Shown: positions 45,183 through 54,099, numbered from the stretch's first letter. The stretch: 62,722 nucleotides of DNA from Geobacter sp. (GCA_003490025.1 DNJC01000148.1:1-62722); one strand, 5' to 3'. Numbers and translations: made by a program. Notes: generated by a model not told the origin, from the letters alone.

Positions 45183-46100
45183 ATGGTGAGCGTCGACGCG
45201 GCACTGGCTGCCGTTTCACTCGACAGGATCAGGGGACACATCCGGTCGCTGGAAGGGGTCCGGCATCCGGTGACGGCTCCGGCAGCCCTGGTGAAGGCGG
45301 AAGGTTACATCGCCGCAACCCTCGGGGATCTCGGTTATGCCGTAAACCTTGAGCCGTTCCAGGACAGCGGCTGCACCTTCAACAACGTCGTGGCAACCAA
45401 AATGGGAACGACCTCGCCGCTGCGGCGGGTCCTCGTGGTGGCGCACTTCGATACCGTGGCCGACTCCCCGGGCGCGGACGACAACGCAAGCGGCGTGGCG
45501 GTCCTGCTCGAGATGGCGACCCTCCTCAAAAATGTGCGGTTCGAAAAGAGCATCCTCTTTGTCGGGGTCAACCTGGAGGAGAATGCGGACGAGTCGATCT
45601 CCGGCACGGGGACCAGGGGGAGCCGGGCGCTCGCCAGGCTGGCGAAGGAACAGGGGTGGGATATCGAAGGGGTGGTGGTGCTGGAATCGGTCGCCTTCGC
45701 GGGGAACACGGTGCTGCAGACGACCCCGGCGGGGCTTCCGCTGGAGGTCCCCAAAGAGGGGGATTTCATCGCGGTGATAGGAAACGAGGCCTCGCCTCGC
45801 CTGGTAGAGGGTTTCCGTCGGGCCATCGAGAGTTACCGCGTCGACCTCCCCTGCGTCCCGCTGGTGGTCCCCGGCAACGGCGAACTCATCCCCGATACCA
45901 GGAGATCCGACCATGCCCCCTTCTGGGACCACGGCTTCCCGGCCGTCATGCTGACGGATACCACCAACTTCAGGAACCGCCACTACCACCAGCCGACCGA
46001 CACCCTCGACACACTGAACATCCCCTTCGCAGGGAACGTCTGCAAGGCGGCGGCGGGGCTCGTGGCCGACCTGGCGCTTCCCTGCGCCGTCACAGGGTAG
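45183..46100 (+). CDS. M28 family zinc aminopeptidase-like protein
   Basis: A 305-residue metallopeptidase of the M28 fold. Ligands are visible: H and D in VAHFDTVADSPGADDNASG, the catalytic/bridging EE in VNLEENADES, and a later D/H in SDHAPFWDHGFP plus HYHQPTDTLDTL near the end. No signal peptide is present, so it would be cytosolic, unlike many secreted M28 enzymes. The ATG at 45183 follows AGGTGA and is coupled to the upstream stop; a GTG at 45174 is possible. It converges with the CHAD gene, overlapping by 11 bp at the 3' ends. Confidence 0.88.
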   Translation: MVSVDAALAAVSLDRIRGHIRSLEGVRHPVTAPAALVKAEGYIAATLGDLGYAVNLEPFQDSGCTFNNVVATKMGTTSPLRRVLVVAHFDTVADSPGADDNASGVAVLLEMATLLKNVRFEKSILFVGVNLEENADESISGTGTRGSRALARLAKEQGWDIEGVVVLESVAFAGNTVLQTTPAGLPLEVPKEGDFIAVIGNEASPRLVEGFRRAIESYRVDLPCVPLVVPGNGELIPDTRRSDHAPFWDHGFPAVMLTDTTNFRNRHYHQPTDTLDTLNIPFAGNVCKAAAGLVADLALPCAVTG

Positions 46101-46995
46101 CCAGGGCCCGCTCGGTAAGCTCCTCCAGGGAAACATCCTGGAGCGTTTCGATGAACCGCGCAAAGAGTTCCTTTCTCCGCTTGTCCATCACCTGCAGCAG
46201 CACCTCCCTTTCGATGCCGTCTTCAAGCCGCTCCCGCACCATCTCCGCAAAGACGTCGATGTCATGCAGTTTCCCCAGCACCTCCTGGTAGGTCTTCAGC
46301 GCCCCGCGCAGTTCCTCGCCCTGGTCCGGAAACAGCGGACCGATGAGTTCCGCCCGGTAACGCATCTTCTTGACCGCTATCCGGAGCCGGTGCTGGGCGG
46401 CGAACTCCGCCTCGTTCATCGCGTCGGGGAGGAGCCGGCGCACCGTATCGGCGCGTTCGGTCAGGGCGTCGGCCGCGAAAGGGGAGAGGCGGGCGAAGGG
46501 GTCTACTCCTTTGTCGACGAAGGGGTTGGTCCGGCTCACGAGGAGACGAAACCGGCGGCGCAGGCGGGATCGGTCCGGTCCGGCCAGCTCTTTTGCCAGC
46601 GTCCGGCGGGCATCTTCCCGCTCATGCGCCAGGGCCTGTTTGAGCTTCTCCAACTCTATGGCACATCCGGACCTTTCCTCGGGCTCCAGGGCCGAGAGAA
46701 AGAGAAGCGCCTCATCGATGTTGCGCAGGGCTCCCATGCTCCTCGTGACCCTCCTTACCAGCTTCGATACCCGGGCCACACTTTTGGGGGGGAAGCAGGG
46801 GGCAAAGAGCGCGAGTCCTTCGCGCAGTCGCCGCGATGCCACGCGCAGGTCGTGCACCTCCTCCTCCCCGAAGCTCCGCGCCGCCTTCCCCCATTGGGAA
46901 ATAAATTCCTTTTCAGCCTGTGAGAGAAGGGTGAGGGCGGCAAACCAAAGGCGCCTTGACCTTAACTCGACTCTGTCAGGAACAGTCGGTTTCAT
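46090..46995 (-). CDS. CHAD domain protein
   Basis: A 301-residue alpha-helical protein with a CHAD domain over almost its whole length. Conserved His/Arg-rich repeats appear in EEEVHDLRVASRRLREGL and HRLRIAVKKMRYRAELI. CHAD proteins bind inorganic polyphosphate and are often encoded beside polyphosphate kinase or CYTH proteins. No such partner lies next to it here. Its 3' end overlaps the M28 peptidase gene on the opposite strand by 11 bp. Confidence 0.9.
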   Translation of the reverse strand: MKPTVPDRVELRSRRLWFAALTLLSQAEKEFISQWGKAARSFGEEEVHDLRVASRRLREGLALFAPCFPPKSVARVSKLVRRVTRSMGALRNIDEALLFLSALEPEERSGCAIELEKLKQALAHEREDARRTLAKELAGPDRSRLRRRFRLLVSRTNPFVDKGVDPFARLSPFAADALTERADTVRRLLPDAMNEAEFAAQHRLRIAVKKMRYRAELIGPLFPDQGEELRGALKTYQEVLGKLHDIDVFAEMVRERLEDGIEREVLLQVMDKRRKELFARFIETLQDVSLEELTERALATL

Positions 46996-47167
46996 CGCTT
47001 TGCCCCTTATGGCGATCCCCAGCGGCTGACTAGCGACTGAGGGGATGTATCAGCTTACCGGCAATAGGGTGATTATATCACCGTGCCGGTTCGGCCGGGG
47101 AGCGATTACTGGCAGGGGAGCCTCGGGATGTGTCTGTAGTGGAGGGGTTCTTCTTCAGCGGAACGTC

Positions 47168-47335
47168 TCACTGGGTTTTGTTCAGTGACAGGAGGAACTC
47201 CATGACTGCGAGCAGGTTGGTCAGTCTTTTGAAGAGTACGTTCTTTTCCTGGACGTCTCTGGTCGTTGTGAACTTCGCCATAAGGAACTGGTATTGTTCC
47301 TGAACGAGATCGAAAGGCTTCATCGTCTTCTTCAC
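47168..47335 (-). CDS. Small hypothetical protein
   Basis: A 55-residue helical protein (MKPFDLVQEQYQFLMAKFTT and LTNLLAVMEFLLSLNK). The GTG at 47335 has AGGGAGA eight bases upstream; the ATG at 47323 would give 51 residues but has no clear ribosome-binding site. A consensus promoter (47368-47395) directly precedes it, which supports a real gene. No family recognised. Confidence 0.65.
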   Translation of the reverse strand: MKKTMKPFDLVQEQYQFLMAKFTTTRDVQEKNVLFKRLTNLLAVMEFLLSLNKTQ

Positions 47336-47367
47336 TTCTGTAATCTCCCTTGAATTTGAATTAGAAA

Positions 47368-47395
47368 AATATAACCACGCCCGCGCGCCTGTCAA
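47368..47395 (-). promoter_or_regulatory. Promoter of the 55-residue protein gene
   Basis: On the minus strand, TTGACA (47395-47390) and TATATT (47373-47368) are separated by a 16-bp G/C-rich spacer. Both boxes are very close to the sigma70 consensus. Confidence 0.7.
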
Positions 47396-47437
47396 GGGTG
47401 CGTCCACCGGAAACGGAGCAATTTTCCTGAATAAGAA

Positions 47438-47465
47438 TTGGTAAGTTTTAATTCTCTGCTATAGT
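47438..47465 (+). promoter_or_regulatory. Promoter of the Lys-rich secreted protein gene
   Basis: TTGGTA (47438-47443) and TATAGT (47460-47465) are 16 bp apart, with the start codon 38 bp downstream. Confidence 0.6.
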
Positions 47466-47502
47466 GGTGTGCGTTGCCCAATAACCCACAGGAGGCTTAA
47501 CC

Positions 47503-47844
47503 ATGAAGAGAGTGTTGTCCACTATCGTCAGTGCCCTTGTTGCCGTTTCCTTTGCCGGGATGGTCTGGGCTGTCGACACCCCCGGCACCTCGCAGATGGG
47601 TACTTCGACAGCGGATCCCGGGGCCAACATGCCCAAGGGGGAATCTACCGAGTCCACGGTGGCCCCGATGACGGAAGGTAAGACGACGAAGAAGAAAAAA
47701 AAGAAGAAGAGCAAAAAGACGAGAAAGCACAAGAAGAGTACCGGCGCCGCTACGATGGGTACCGAGCCTAACTACGGCACCCCGGCCACCGGCGGTCCCA
47801 GCGGCACGATGGGAACTGGCGGCGCGGGAACCGGCGGCGAGTAA
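47503..47844 (+). CDS. Small exported Lys-rich low-complexity protein
   Basis: A 113-residue protein with a clear signal peptide (about residues 1-23, IVSALVAVSFAGMVWA). The mature part is rich in Thr, Gly, Ser and Pro. A strongly basic run follows at about residues 62-78 (seven successive Lys, then mixed Lys/Arg/His). A Gly-rich tail ends TGGAGTGGE. No cysteine. The basic block could bind anionic polymers or cell wall. The start follows CAGGAGG. Family not recognised; similar small secreted proteins occur in Geobacter-type genomes (from memory). Confidence 0.65.
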   Translation: MKRVLSTIVSALVAVSFAGMVWAVDTPGTSQMGTSTADPGANMPKGESTESTVAPMTEGKTTKKKKKKKSKKTRKHKKSTGAATMGTEPNYGTPATGGPSGTMGTGGAGTGGE

Positions 47845-47845
47845 C

Positions 47846-47966
47846 CCGTTCAAGGTTCAACGTTCAGGGTTCAAAGTAACCCGTTCAAGGTTCAACGTTC
47901 AGGGTTCAAAGTTAAAACGTAGCACCGGTCACTCAACATTGAACATTGAACCTTGAACATTGCACA
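47846..47966. repeat. GTTCAAGGTTCAACGTTCAG direct repeat and relatives
   Basis: A 32-bp unit starting ACCCGTTCAAGGTTCAACGT is present twice in tandem (about 47846-47909). It is followed by inverted relatives TTGAACATTGAACCTTGAAC (about 47939-47958). It is an intergenic repeat of the TTGAAC type. Confidence 0.75.
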
Positions 47967-48091
47967 TTGAACATCTTTGTTGCATGGGGCCATCCTAAGT
48001 GCTATAAATGTTGGCCTGTACGGCTGCGACGTGTAGAGGGTTTAGTCCAAAGGCTAGGCCCTCTTTCATTATGTTTTTCGGAGGGGTCTTC

Positions 48092-49078
48092 ATGGGTGCA
48101 ATTCTCGTTACCGGCGGGGCGGGTTACATAGGGAGCCACGTGGTGAGGCAGTTGTCGGAGGCTGGTCGCGAGGTGGTGGTCTATGACAACCTCTCCACCG
48201 GCTCGGCCGATGCCCTGATACACGGCGAGCGGCTGATAGTGGGCGATCTGGCCGACCGGCAGAAGCTGGCGGAGGTGTTGCGGGAGACCGGCTGCAAGGA
48301 CGTGCTTCATTTCGCCGCGGCCATCATCGCCCCCGAATCCGTCCAGCTCCCGCTCAAGTACTATTCCAACAACACCAAAAACACGCTGAACCTCCTGCAG
48401 GCGTGCGTCGAGCACGGGGTGGAGCGGTTCATCTTCTCCAGCACCGCGGCGGTCTATGGCATCCCGGAAGGGGGACTCGCCTCGGAGGAGAGCCCGACGG
48501 TCCCGATCAACCCCTACGGCACCTCGAAGCTGATGAGCGAGTGGATGCTGCGCGACACCGCCTTCGCGCACGGTCTTTCCTATGTCGCCCTTCGCTACTT
48601 CAACGTGGCGGGGGCCGACCCGCAGGCGAGGATGGGGCAGCGGACCCCCGAGGCGACGCACCTGATCAAGGTCTCCTGCCAGGCTGCCCTGGGGACGCGC
48701 GACGGGGTCTCCATCTTCGGCACCGACTACGACACCCCCGACGGCACCGGCATCCGCGACTACATCCATATCGAGGACCTGGCCGCCGCCCACCTGTACG
48801 CCCTGAAGTACCTGGAAGGAGGTGGCGCTTCGACCACGATCAACGTCGGCTACGGCCAGGGCGAGAGCGTGCGCGAGGTGATCCAGGTGGTCAAGGAGGT
48901 GAGCGGGGTCGATTTCAGGGTGATCGAGGGACCGCGCCGTCCCGGCGATCCCGCCAATCTCGTCGCCGTTGCGGACCGGATTCGCAACGTGCTCGGCTGG
49001 TCCCCCCGGTACGCGGACCTGCACACCATCGTGGCCGACGCATGGCGCTGGGAGAAGAAACTTCTGGAGAACCGATAG
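48092..49078 (+). CDS. galE: UDP-glucose 4-epimerase
   Basis: A 328-residue short-chain-dehydrogenase-type enzyme. It has the N-terminal GGAGYIGSH motif for NAD+, the catalytic serine region FSSTAAVYG and the Y-x3-K pair in YGTSK. It interconverts UDP-glucose and UDP-galactose for polysaccharide or LPS synthesis. The ATG at 48092 follows GGAGGGG. A hairpin AGAGGG/CCCTCT (48035-48064) with a following T-rich stretch lies in the leader and could act as an attenuator. The open frame reads back to 48008, but nothing upstream resembles GalE. Confidence 0.94.
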   Translation: MGAILVTGGAGYIGSHVVRQLSEAGREVVVYDNLSTGSADALIHGERLIVGDLADRQKLAEVLRETGCKDVLHFAAAIIAPESVQLPLKYYSNNTKNTLNLLQACVEHGVERFIFSSTAAVYGIPEGGLASEESPTVPINPYGTSKLMSEWMLRDTAFAHGLSYVALRYFNVAGADPQARMGQRTPEATHLIKVSCQAALGTRDGVSIFGTDYDTPDGTGIRDYIHIEDLAAAHLYALKYLEGGGASTTINVGYGQGESVREVIQVVKEVSGVDFRVIEGPRRPGDPANLVAVADRIRNVLGWSPRYADLHTIVADAWRWEKKLLENR

Positions 49079-49110
49079 GCGCCCCGGCGCCTCCAGTATA
49101 AGGAGAGGGC

Positions 49111-49986
49111 ATGATAAAGAGCATGACTGGCTACGGCAAGGGTGAATCCGTCCACCAGGCCGGCAGGTTCACCGTGGAAGTGCGCTGCGTGAACCACCGC
49201 TACGGCGAGGTGACGGTGAAACTCCCCCGCGCGCTGATGCAGTTCGAGAACGAGATCAAGAAAAAGGTGGCCGAGAGGCTCGTTCGCGGCAAGATCGACG
49301 TCTTCATCCAGGTGGAGAACGCGCTCGCGCTCGGCGTGCCGACCCCGAACCTGCCGCTGGCCCGCGGCTACCTGAAGGCCTTCAACACCATCCGGGAGGC
49401 GCTGGGGCTCCAGGGCGAGCCTGACCTCGCCTTCATCGCCTCGCAGCGCGACGTCATCAGCGTCGCGGCCGAGGCGGAGGCGTCCCTCGAGGAGATGCCC
49501 GCCGAACTCCTCGCGGCGCTGGAAGAGGCGCTGCGCCGGGTCGACGAGATGCGGCTCTTCGAGGGGGAATCGCTCTTCGTCGATTTCCAGAAGCGGCGCG
49601 AGATGCTCGCCCTGTTGATCGCGAGGGTGGCGGAGCGCTCGCCGGCCGTGGTGGCCGAATACGCCGCGCGCCTGAAGGAGAGGGTCGGGCAGCTCTGCGA
49701 GAACGCGGTCTCCGAGGAGCGGCTCGCGCTCGAGGTCGCCCTTCTCGCCGACAAGTGCGACATCACGGAGGAGCTGGTGCGGCTGGAGAGCCACCTGCGC
49801 CAGTTCGACGAGACCCTGGCGAAGGGCGAGCCGGTGGGTCGCAAGCTCGACTTCCTGCTCCAGGAGATCAACCGCGAGGTGAACACCATCGGCTCCAAGG
49901 CGAACGACGCCCAGATCGCCGGCGCCGTCGTGGAACTGAAGGCCGAACTGGAGAAGATCCGCGAGCAGGTGCAGAACATCGAGTAG
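49111..49986 (+). CDS. YicC family endoribonuclease
   Basis: A 291-residue YicC/YloC protein. The conserved N-terminus IKSMTGYGKG and EVRCVNHRYGEV, and the C-terminal DFLLQEINREVNTIGSKAND are hallmarks. YicC proteins are reported as endoribonucleases that help degrade certain small RNAs. The ATG at 49111 follows AAGGAGAGG. It lies upstream of gmk, a conserved pairing, with a 72-bp gap. Confidence 0.93.
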   Translation: MIKSMTGYGKGESVHQAGRFTVEVRCVNHRYGEVTVKLPRALMQFENEIKKKVAERLVRGKIDVFIQVENALALGVPTPNLPLARGYLKAFNTIREALGLQGEPDLAFIASQRDVISVAAEAEASLEEMPAELLAALEEALRRVDEMRLFEGESLFVDFQKRREMLALLIARVAERSPAVVAEYAARLKERVGQLCENAVSEERLALEVALLADKCDITEELVRLESHLRQFDETLAKGEPVGRKLDFLLQEINREVNTIGSKANDAQIAGAVVELKAELEKIREQVQNIE

Positions 49987-50058
49987 GCTGTTTGGGTCGA
50001 TTGGCCCGGCAGAACCGGCGCGGGCGTCGGTAAAGTTAACACTGACAGGTGACAGCAA

Positions 50059-50667
50059 ATGAAACGTGAAGGCGTACTGTACGTGATATCGGCACCTTCG
50101 GGCACAGGCAAGACCACGCTCTGTAAGGAAATAATTGACATCTTTCCGAACTTACGGCATTCTGTCAGCTACACGACGCGCCCTCCCCGTACCGGAGAGG
50201 TGCACGGGCGTGATTATTTTTTTGTGGGGAAGGACGAGTTCGACCGCATGGTCGAGGCGGGAGAGTTCGCGGAGTGGGCCGAGGTCCACGGCAACCTCTA
50301 CGGCACGTCCCTCGCCACCCTGCAAGAGAACCGCACCAAGGGGATCGACCTGATCCTTGACATAGACTGCCAGGGCGCGCGCCAGCTGAAGGGATGCTTC
50401 CGAGGCGGGGTTTACATCTTCATTCTCCCCCCGAGCATCGAGGAGCTGCGGCGCAGGCTGAACGGCCGCTCCTCCGATAGCGAAGAGGTCATCGAGCGGC
50501 GCATCAGCAACGCCTCCGGCGAGATAAAAGAAGCGCGCTGGTACGACTACATCATCGTGAACGACAAATTCAACGAGGCGCTGGAGCAGTTGAAGAGCGT
50601 GCTCATCGCCGAGCAGTGCAGGACCGACAGATTGATCCAGGGGCTGGCGAAGACCTTCGAGATCTAG
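50059..50667 (+). CDS. gmk: Guanylate kinase
   Basis: A 202-residue GMP kinase. The P-loop is SAPSGTGKTTL (about residues 10-20), followed by SVSYTTRPPRTGEVHGRDY, the GMP-binding segment, and LILDIDCQGARQLK. It makes GDP for nucleotide pools and thus the GTP/GDP used for (p)ppGpp. It is followed by rpoZ after 35 bp and then rel, so guanine-nucleotide enzymes cluster here. Confidence 0.96.
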   Translation: MKREGVLYVISAPSGTGKTTLCKEIIDIFPNLRHSVSYTTRPPRTGEVHGRDYFFVGKDEFDRMVEAGEFAEWAEVHGNLYGTSLATLQENRTKGIDLILDIDCQGARQLKGCFRGGVYIFILPPSIEELRRRLNGRSSDSEEVIERRISNASGEIKEARWYDYIIVNDKFNEALEQLKSVLIAEQCRTDRLIQGLAKTFEI

Positions 50668-50702
50668 CGTTACGCAGTTTAAACACAAAGGGGATTTTAC
50701 TT

Positions 50703-50909
50703 ATGGCAAGGGTAACCGTAGAAGATTGTCTCGAGAAGGTGGACAACCGCTTCCTCCTGGTCATGCTCGCCTCCAAGAGGGTGAAGCAGCTTTTCAAGGG
50801 AGCGAAACCGCTCATCGACAACAGGGCAGGCAACAAGAACGTCGTCGTTTCGCTGAGGGAAATCGCCGCGGGTAAGATCGGCTGCGAGATCAGCAAGAAG
50901 GGTCGTTAA
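50703..50909 (+). CDS. rpoZ: RNA polymerase omega subunit
   Basis: A 68-residue omega subunit. The family core VTVEDCLEKVDNRFLLVMLA and the conserved SLREIAAGKI are visible. It aids RNA polymerase assembly and forms part of a ppGpp-binding site in proteobacteria. The ATG at 50703 begins at the conserved N-terminus; the longer frame from 50616 overlaps gmk and is rejected. A terminator follows. Confidence 0.95.
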   Translation: MARVTVEDCLEKVDNRFLLVMLASKRVKQLFKGAKPLIDNRAGNKNVVVSLREIAAGKIGCEISKKGR

Positions 50910-50922
50910 AAACAGATCGCGA

Positions 50923-50951
50923 GGGGGACGAAAGCTAACGTCCCCCTTTTT
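50923..50951 (+). terminator. Terminator between rpoZ and rel
   Basis: GGGGGAC (50923-50929) and GTCCCCC (50940-50946) form a 7-bp stem with a ten-base loop followed by five T residues. Confidence 0.8.
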
Positions 50952-51030
50952 ACGCTCGGCTGGGGCTAACGGCTAATGGGGAAGAGCCCCGGCGCTGCTA
51001 GCCCCTTCTTTTTCCGGAAAGACAGACGCG

Positions 51031-53181
51031 ATGATCAGACTGAACGACATACTCGAGAAGGTCTCCGCCTACAACCCGGGGTGCGACCTTGACCTTTTGC
51101 GCAAGGCGTACGTCTTCTGCGCCAAGGTGCACCAGGGGCAGACCCGTCTCTCCGGGGAGCCGTACCTGATCCACCCGATGGAGGTGGCGGGTATCCTGGC
51201 GGACCTGCGCCTCGACCTCCCCTCCGTGGTCACCGGGCTTTTGCACGACACCGTCGAGGACACGCTCACCACCCACGAGGAGCTGGAGTCGCTCTTCGGC
51301 GCCGAGGTGGCCAGTCTTGTCGACGGCGTGACCAAGATCGGCAAGATCTACTTCAAGACCAAGGAGGAGAGCCAGGCGGAAAATTTCCGCAAGATGCTCC
51401 TCGCCATGGCCAACGACATCAGGGTCATCCTGGTGAAACTCGCCGACCGTCTGCACAACATGCGCACCCTGCAGTACCAGCCCGAGCCGAAACAGCGCGC
51501 CATCGCCAAGGAGACGCTGGACATCTACGCGCCGATCGCGAACCGCCTCGGTATCTCCTGGGTCAAGGGCGAGCTGGAGGACCTCTCCTTCCGCTACCTC
51601 GAGCCGCAGCTCTACTACGATCTCGCCAACAAGGTCGCCAAGAAGAAGCAGGAGCGCGAATCCTACGTCACCCGGGTCAAGGACATCATCAAGAAGCAGC
51701 TCGAGGACCACGGCATCAAGGGGGAGGTCTCCGGCCGCTCCAAGCACCTCTATTCCATCTACCGCAAGATGCAGAGCAGAAACGTCGACATCGACCAGAT
51801 CTACGACCTGATCGCGATCAGGGTCTCGGTTGACGACGTGAGGGAGTGCTACGAGGTGCTGGGGATCATCCACTCCACCTGGAAGCCGATCCCGGGACGC
51901 TTCAAGGATTACATCGCCATGCCGAAGGGGAACATGTACCAGTCGCTGCACACGACGGTCATCGGTCCCTTCGGAGAGCGGATGGAAGTGCAGATACGGA
52001 CCGCCGACATGCACCGCGTCGCCGAGTCCGGCATCGCCGCGCACTGGAAGTACAAGGAAGGGAAGGGGTACGACGACAGGGAGGTCAAACGCTTCACCTG
52101 GATCCGTCAGCTTCTGGAGTGGCAGCAGGAGCTGGACGACTCCAAGGAGTTCATGGACACCGTCAAGGTCGAGCTCTTCCCGGAGGACGTCTTCATCTTC
52201 ACGCCCAAGGGCGACGTGAAGGGGTTCCCCAAGGGGTCGACCCCGATCGATTTCGCCTACTCGGTGCACACCGACGTAGGCCACCGCTGCGTCGGCGCCA
52301 AGGTGAACGGGAAGCTGGTGCCGCTCAAGTACGAACTGAAGACCGGCGACATAGTCGAGGTCATCACCTCTCCGCACCACACCCCGAGCAAGGACTGGCT
52401 GAAGATCGTCAAGAGTTCGCGCGCGCGCAACAAGATACGCGCCTGGGTGAAGACCGAGGAGCGGATGAGGAGCATCACCCTCGGGCGCGAGATCTGCGAG
52501 AAGGATTTCCGCCGCTACTCGCTCAACTTCGGCAAGCTGCAAAAGACCGGCGAGATCAAGAGGGTGGCCCAGGAGTTCGGTTTCGTCAACGAGGACGACC
52601 TGATGGCGTCGGTAGGCTACGGCAAGCTCTCGGTGAACCAGGTCCTCTCCAAGCTGATCCCGGCCGAAAAGATCGAGGCTGCCAAGGAGCAGAAGGAAAC
52701 CCGGATCGGCAAGGTGATCGAGAAGCTGAAGGGGAAGTCCTCCAGCGCCATCCAGATCAACGGGGTCGAGGACGTGCTGGTCCGCTTCGGCAAGTGCTGC
52801 AACCCCCTCCCCGGCGATGAGGTCACCGGCTTCATCACGCGGGGGCGCGGCGTCACCGTCCACACGGCGGACTGCCCCTTCGCCGCGGCGCTGGAGCCGG
52901 AGCGCCGCATCGAAGTCGCCTGGAACCGGGGGAAGAAGAGCGCCCTGCCGGTCAAGATCCGGGTCGTCTGCAACGACGAGAAGGGGATCCTCGCCAACAT
53001 CGCCACCGCCATAACCAACTGCGAGGCGAACATCTCCAGCGCCTCCATCCAGAGCACGCTCGACAAGCGGGGTGAGAACCTCTTCGAGGTGGACGTAACG
53101 GACCTCGACCACCTGAAGAAGGTGTTCGCCTCGATCATGAAGGTGAAGGGCGTCATCAAGGTGGAAAGGCTGAAGAGCTGA
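51031..53181 (+). CDS. rel: Bifunctional (p)ppGpp synthetase/hydrolase (Rel/SpoT)
   Basis: A 716-residue stringent-response enzyme. The HD hydrolase domain (about residues 25-180) has LLHDTVEDT. The synthetase domain (about 240-350) includes RFKDYIAMPKGNMYQSLHTT; its RFKD motif is the R-x-K-D type of bifunctional enzymes. A TGS domain (about 385-445, VFIFTPKGDVKGFPKGST), a zinc-finger-like FGKCCNPLPGD segment and a C-terminal ACT domain (about 640-715) complete the regulatory half. It makes and degrades (p)ppGpp at the ribosome. It follows rpoZ, the usual spoT context. Confidence 0.96.
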   Translation: MIRLNDILEKVSAYNPGCDLDLLRKAYVFCAKVHQGQTRLSGEPYLIHPMEVAGILADLRLDLPSVVTGLLHDTVEDTLTTHEELESLFGAEVASLVDGVTKIGKIYFKTKEESQAENFRKMLLAMANDIRVILVKLADRLHNMRTLQYQPEPKQRAIAKETLDIYAPIANRLGISWVKGELEDLSFRYLEPQLYYDLANKVAKKKQERESYVTRVKDIIKKQLEDHGIKGEVSGRSKHLYSIYRKMQSRNVDIDQIYDLIAIRVSVDDVRECYEVLGIIHSTWKPIPGRFKDYIAMPKGNMYQSLHTTVIGPFGERMEVQIRTADMHRVAESGIAAHWKYKEGKGYDDREVKRFTWIRQLLEWQQELDDSKEFMDTVKVELFPEDVFIFTPKGDVKGFPKGSTPIDFAYSVHTDVGHRCVGAKVNGKLVPLKYELKTGDIVEVITSPHHTPSKDWLKIVKSSRARNKIRAWVKTEERMRSITLGREICEKDFRRYSLNFGKLQKTGEIKRVAQEFGFVNEDDLMASVGYGKLSVNQVLSKLIPAEKIEAAKEQKETRIGKVIEKLKGKSSSAIQINGVEDVLVRFGKCCNPLPGDEVTGFITRGRGVTVHTADCPFAAALEPERRIEVAWNRGKKSALPVKIRVVCNDEKGILANIATAITNCEANISSASIQSTLDKRGENLFEVDVTDLDHLKKVFASIMKVKGVIKVERLKS

Positions 53182-53200
53182 GGGGCTGCTCTTGCTGTTA

Positions 53201-53308
53201 CCCCTCGCCCTCCGGGAGAGGGGAAGGGGTGAGGGTGGCGGCGAGGGGCAGGATGTTGCACGAGGCAAACGCCCTCACCCCGGCCCTCTCCCAAGGGGCG
53301 AGGGAGGG
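53201..53308. repeat. Dispersed inverted intergenic repeat
   Basis: Arms at about 53201-53235 and 53271-53308 repeat, in inverted order, the CGCCCTCCGGGAGAGG unit seen at 51-160, with a spacer of about 35 bases. It lies between rel and ridA. Confidence 0.75.
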
Positions 53309-53354
53309 GTGGTGAAAAGCGAGTGATGCCCGTTAACAATCAAGGAGGGCGGTT

Positions 53355-53738
53355 ATGCAGAAAGAGATCATCAGCACGGACCAGGCGCCCAAGGCGATCG
53401 GTCCTTATTCCCAGGGAGTGAAGGCGGGAGGATTCCTGTTCCTCTCCGGCGCCATAGCGCTCGACCCTGCCACCGGCGAGATGTGCGGGGGCGGGATCGC
53501 CGCCGAGACGGAACTGGTCATGAAGAACATCGGAGGGCTTCTGGCTGCCGCCGGGCTCGGCTACGGGGACGTGGTCAAGACCACCATCTATCTTGCCAAC
53601 ATGGGGGACTTCGCCACCGTGAACGGCATCTACGGGCGCTTTTTCGCCGAAGAGCCGCCGGCGCGGAGCACCGTCGAGGTGAAGGGATTGCCGCGCGGGG
53701 CGCTGGTGGAGATAGAGATCGCCGCCCTTTGCCGGTAG
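53355..53738 (+). CDS. ridA: RidA family reactive imine/enamine deaminase
   Basis: A 127-residue trimeric-fold protein. The signature QAPKAIGPYSQGVKAGGFLF and the C-terminal STVEVKGLPRGALVEIE with the catalytic Arg (R112-113 region) are present. RidA hydrolyses reactive 2-aminoacrylate formed by PLP enzymes. Length is typical. The start follows AAGGAGGG. The gene ends just before a bidirectional terminator shared with rpmB. Confidence 0.93.
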   Translation: MQKEIISTDQAPKAIGPYSQGVKAGGFLFLSGAIALDPATGEMCGGGIAAETELVMKNIGGLLAAAGLGYGDVVKTTIYLANMGDFATVNGIYGRFFAEEPPARSTVEVKGLPRGALVEIEIAALCR

Positions 53739-53748
53739 AGGCAAAATA

Positions 53749-53783
53749 AAAGCCGCTGGCGCATGAAGCGCAGCGGCTTTAGA
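53749..53783. terminator. Bidirectional terminator between ridA and rpmB
   Basis: AAAGCCGCTG (53749-53758) and CAGCGGCTTT (53771-53780) pair with an inner G/C stem. A- and T-runs flank both sides, so it can serve both convergent genes. Confidence 0.8.
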
Positions 53784-53804
53784 AACTTCGCAGAGATCGT
53801 TCTT

Positions 53805-53996
53805 TTAGAGGGCCTTGGTTACGTGACCGGAGCGGATGCAGCGGGTGCAGACCTTGATGCTCCTGACGGTACCGTTTTTCACGGCCTTGATCTTCTGCAG
53901 GTTCGGGCGCCAGATTTTGCTGGTCTTGTTGTTGGCGTGGCTGACGTTGTTCCCGAAGCTAGGGCCTTTACCGCATATCTCGCATATTCTGGACAT
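53805..53996 (-). CDS. rpmB: 50S ribosomal protein L28
   Basis: A 63-residue ribosomal protein with the conserved GPSFGNNVSHANNKT and WRPNLQKIKA. The paired cysteines CEICGKG near the N-terminus and CTRCIRS near the C-terminus make it the zinc-binding (C+) form. The ATG at 53996 follows GGAGGGT; the longer frame to 54077 has no family similarity. It is a single gene here. Confidence 0.95.
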   Translation of the reverse strand: MSRICEICGKGPSFGNNVSHANNKTSKIWRPNLQKIKAVKNGTVRSIKVCTRCIRSGHVTKAL

Positions 53997-54099
53997 TTCT
54001 TCTACCCTCCGGTGATTACTGAAGTCGTAATTAATAGCAGATGAGCGTTGCCGATGCAAGCAAAAAGTGGCCTGCATCAGCTTTTTTTAGGTGTGAAAC

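Noticed and set aside
46090..46100. Overlap of the M28 peptidase and CHAD genes as a sign of misannotation
   Set aside because: Both proteins have intact family features to their ends; short convergent overlaps are common.
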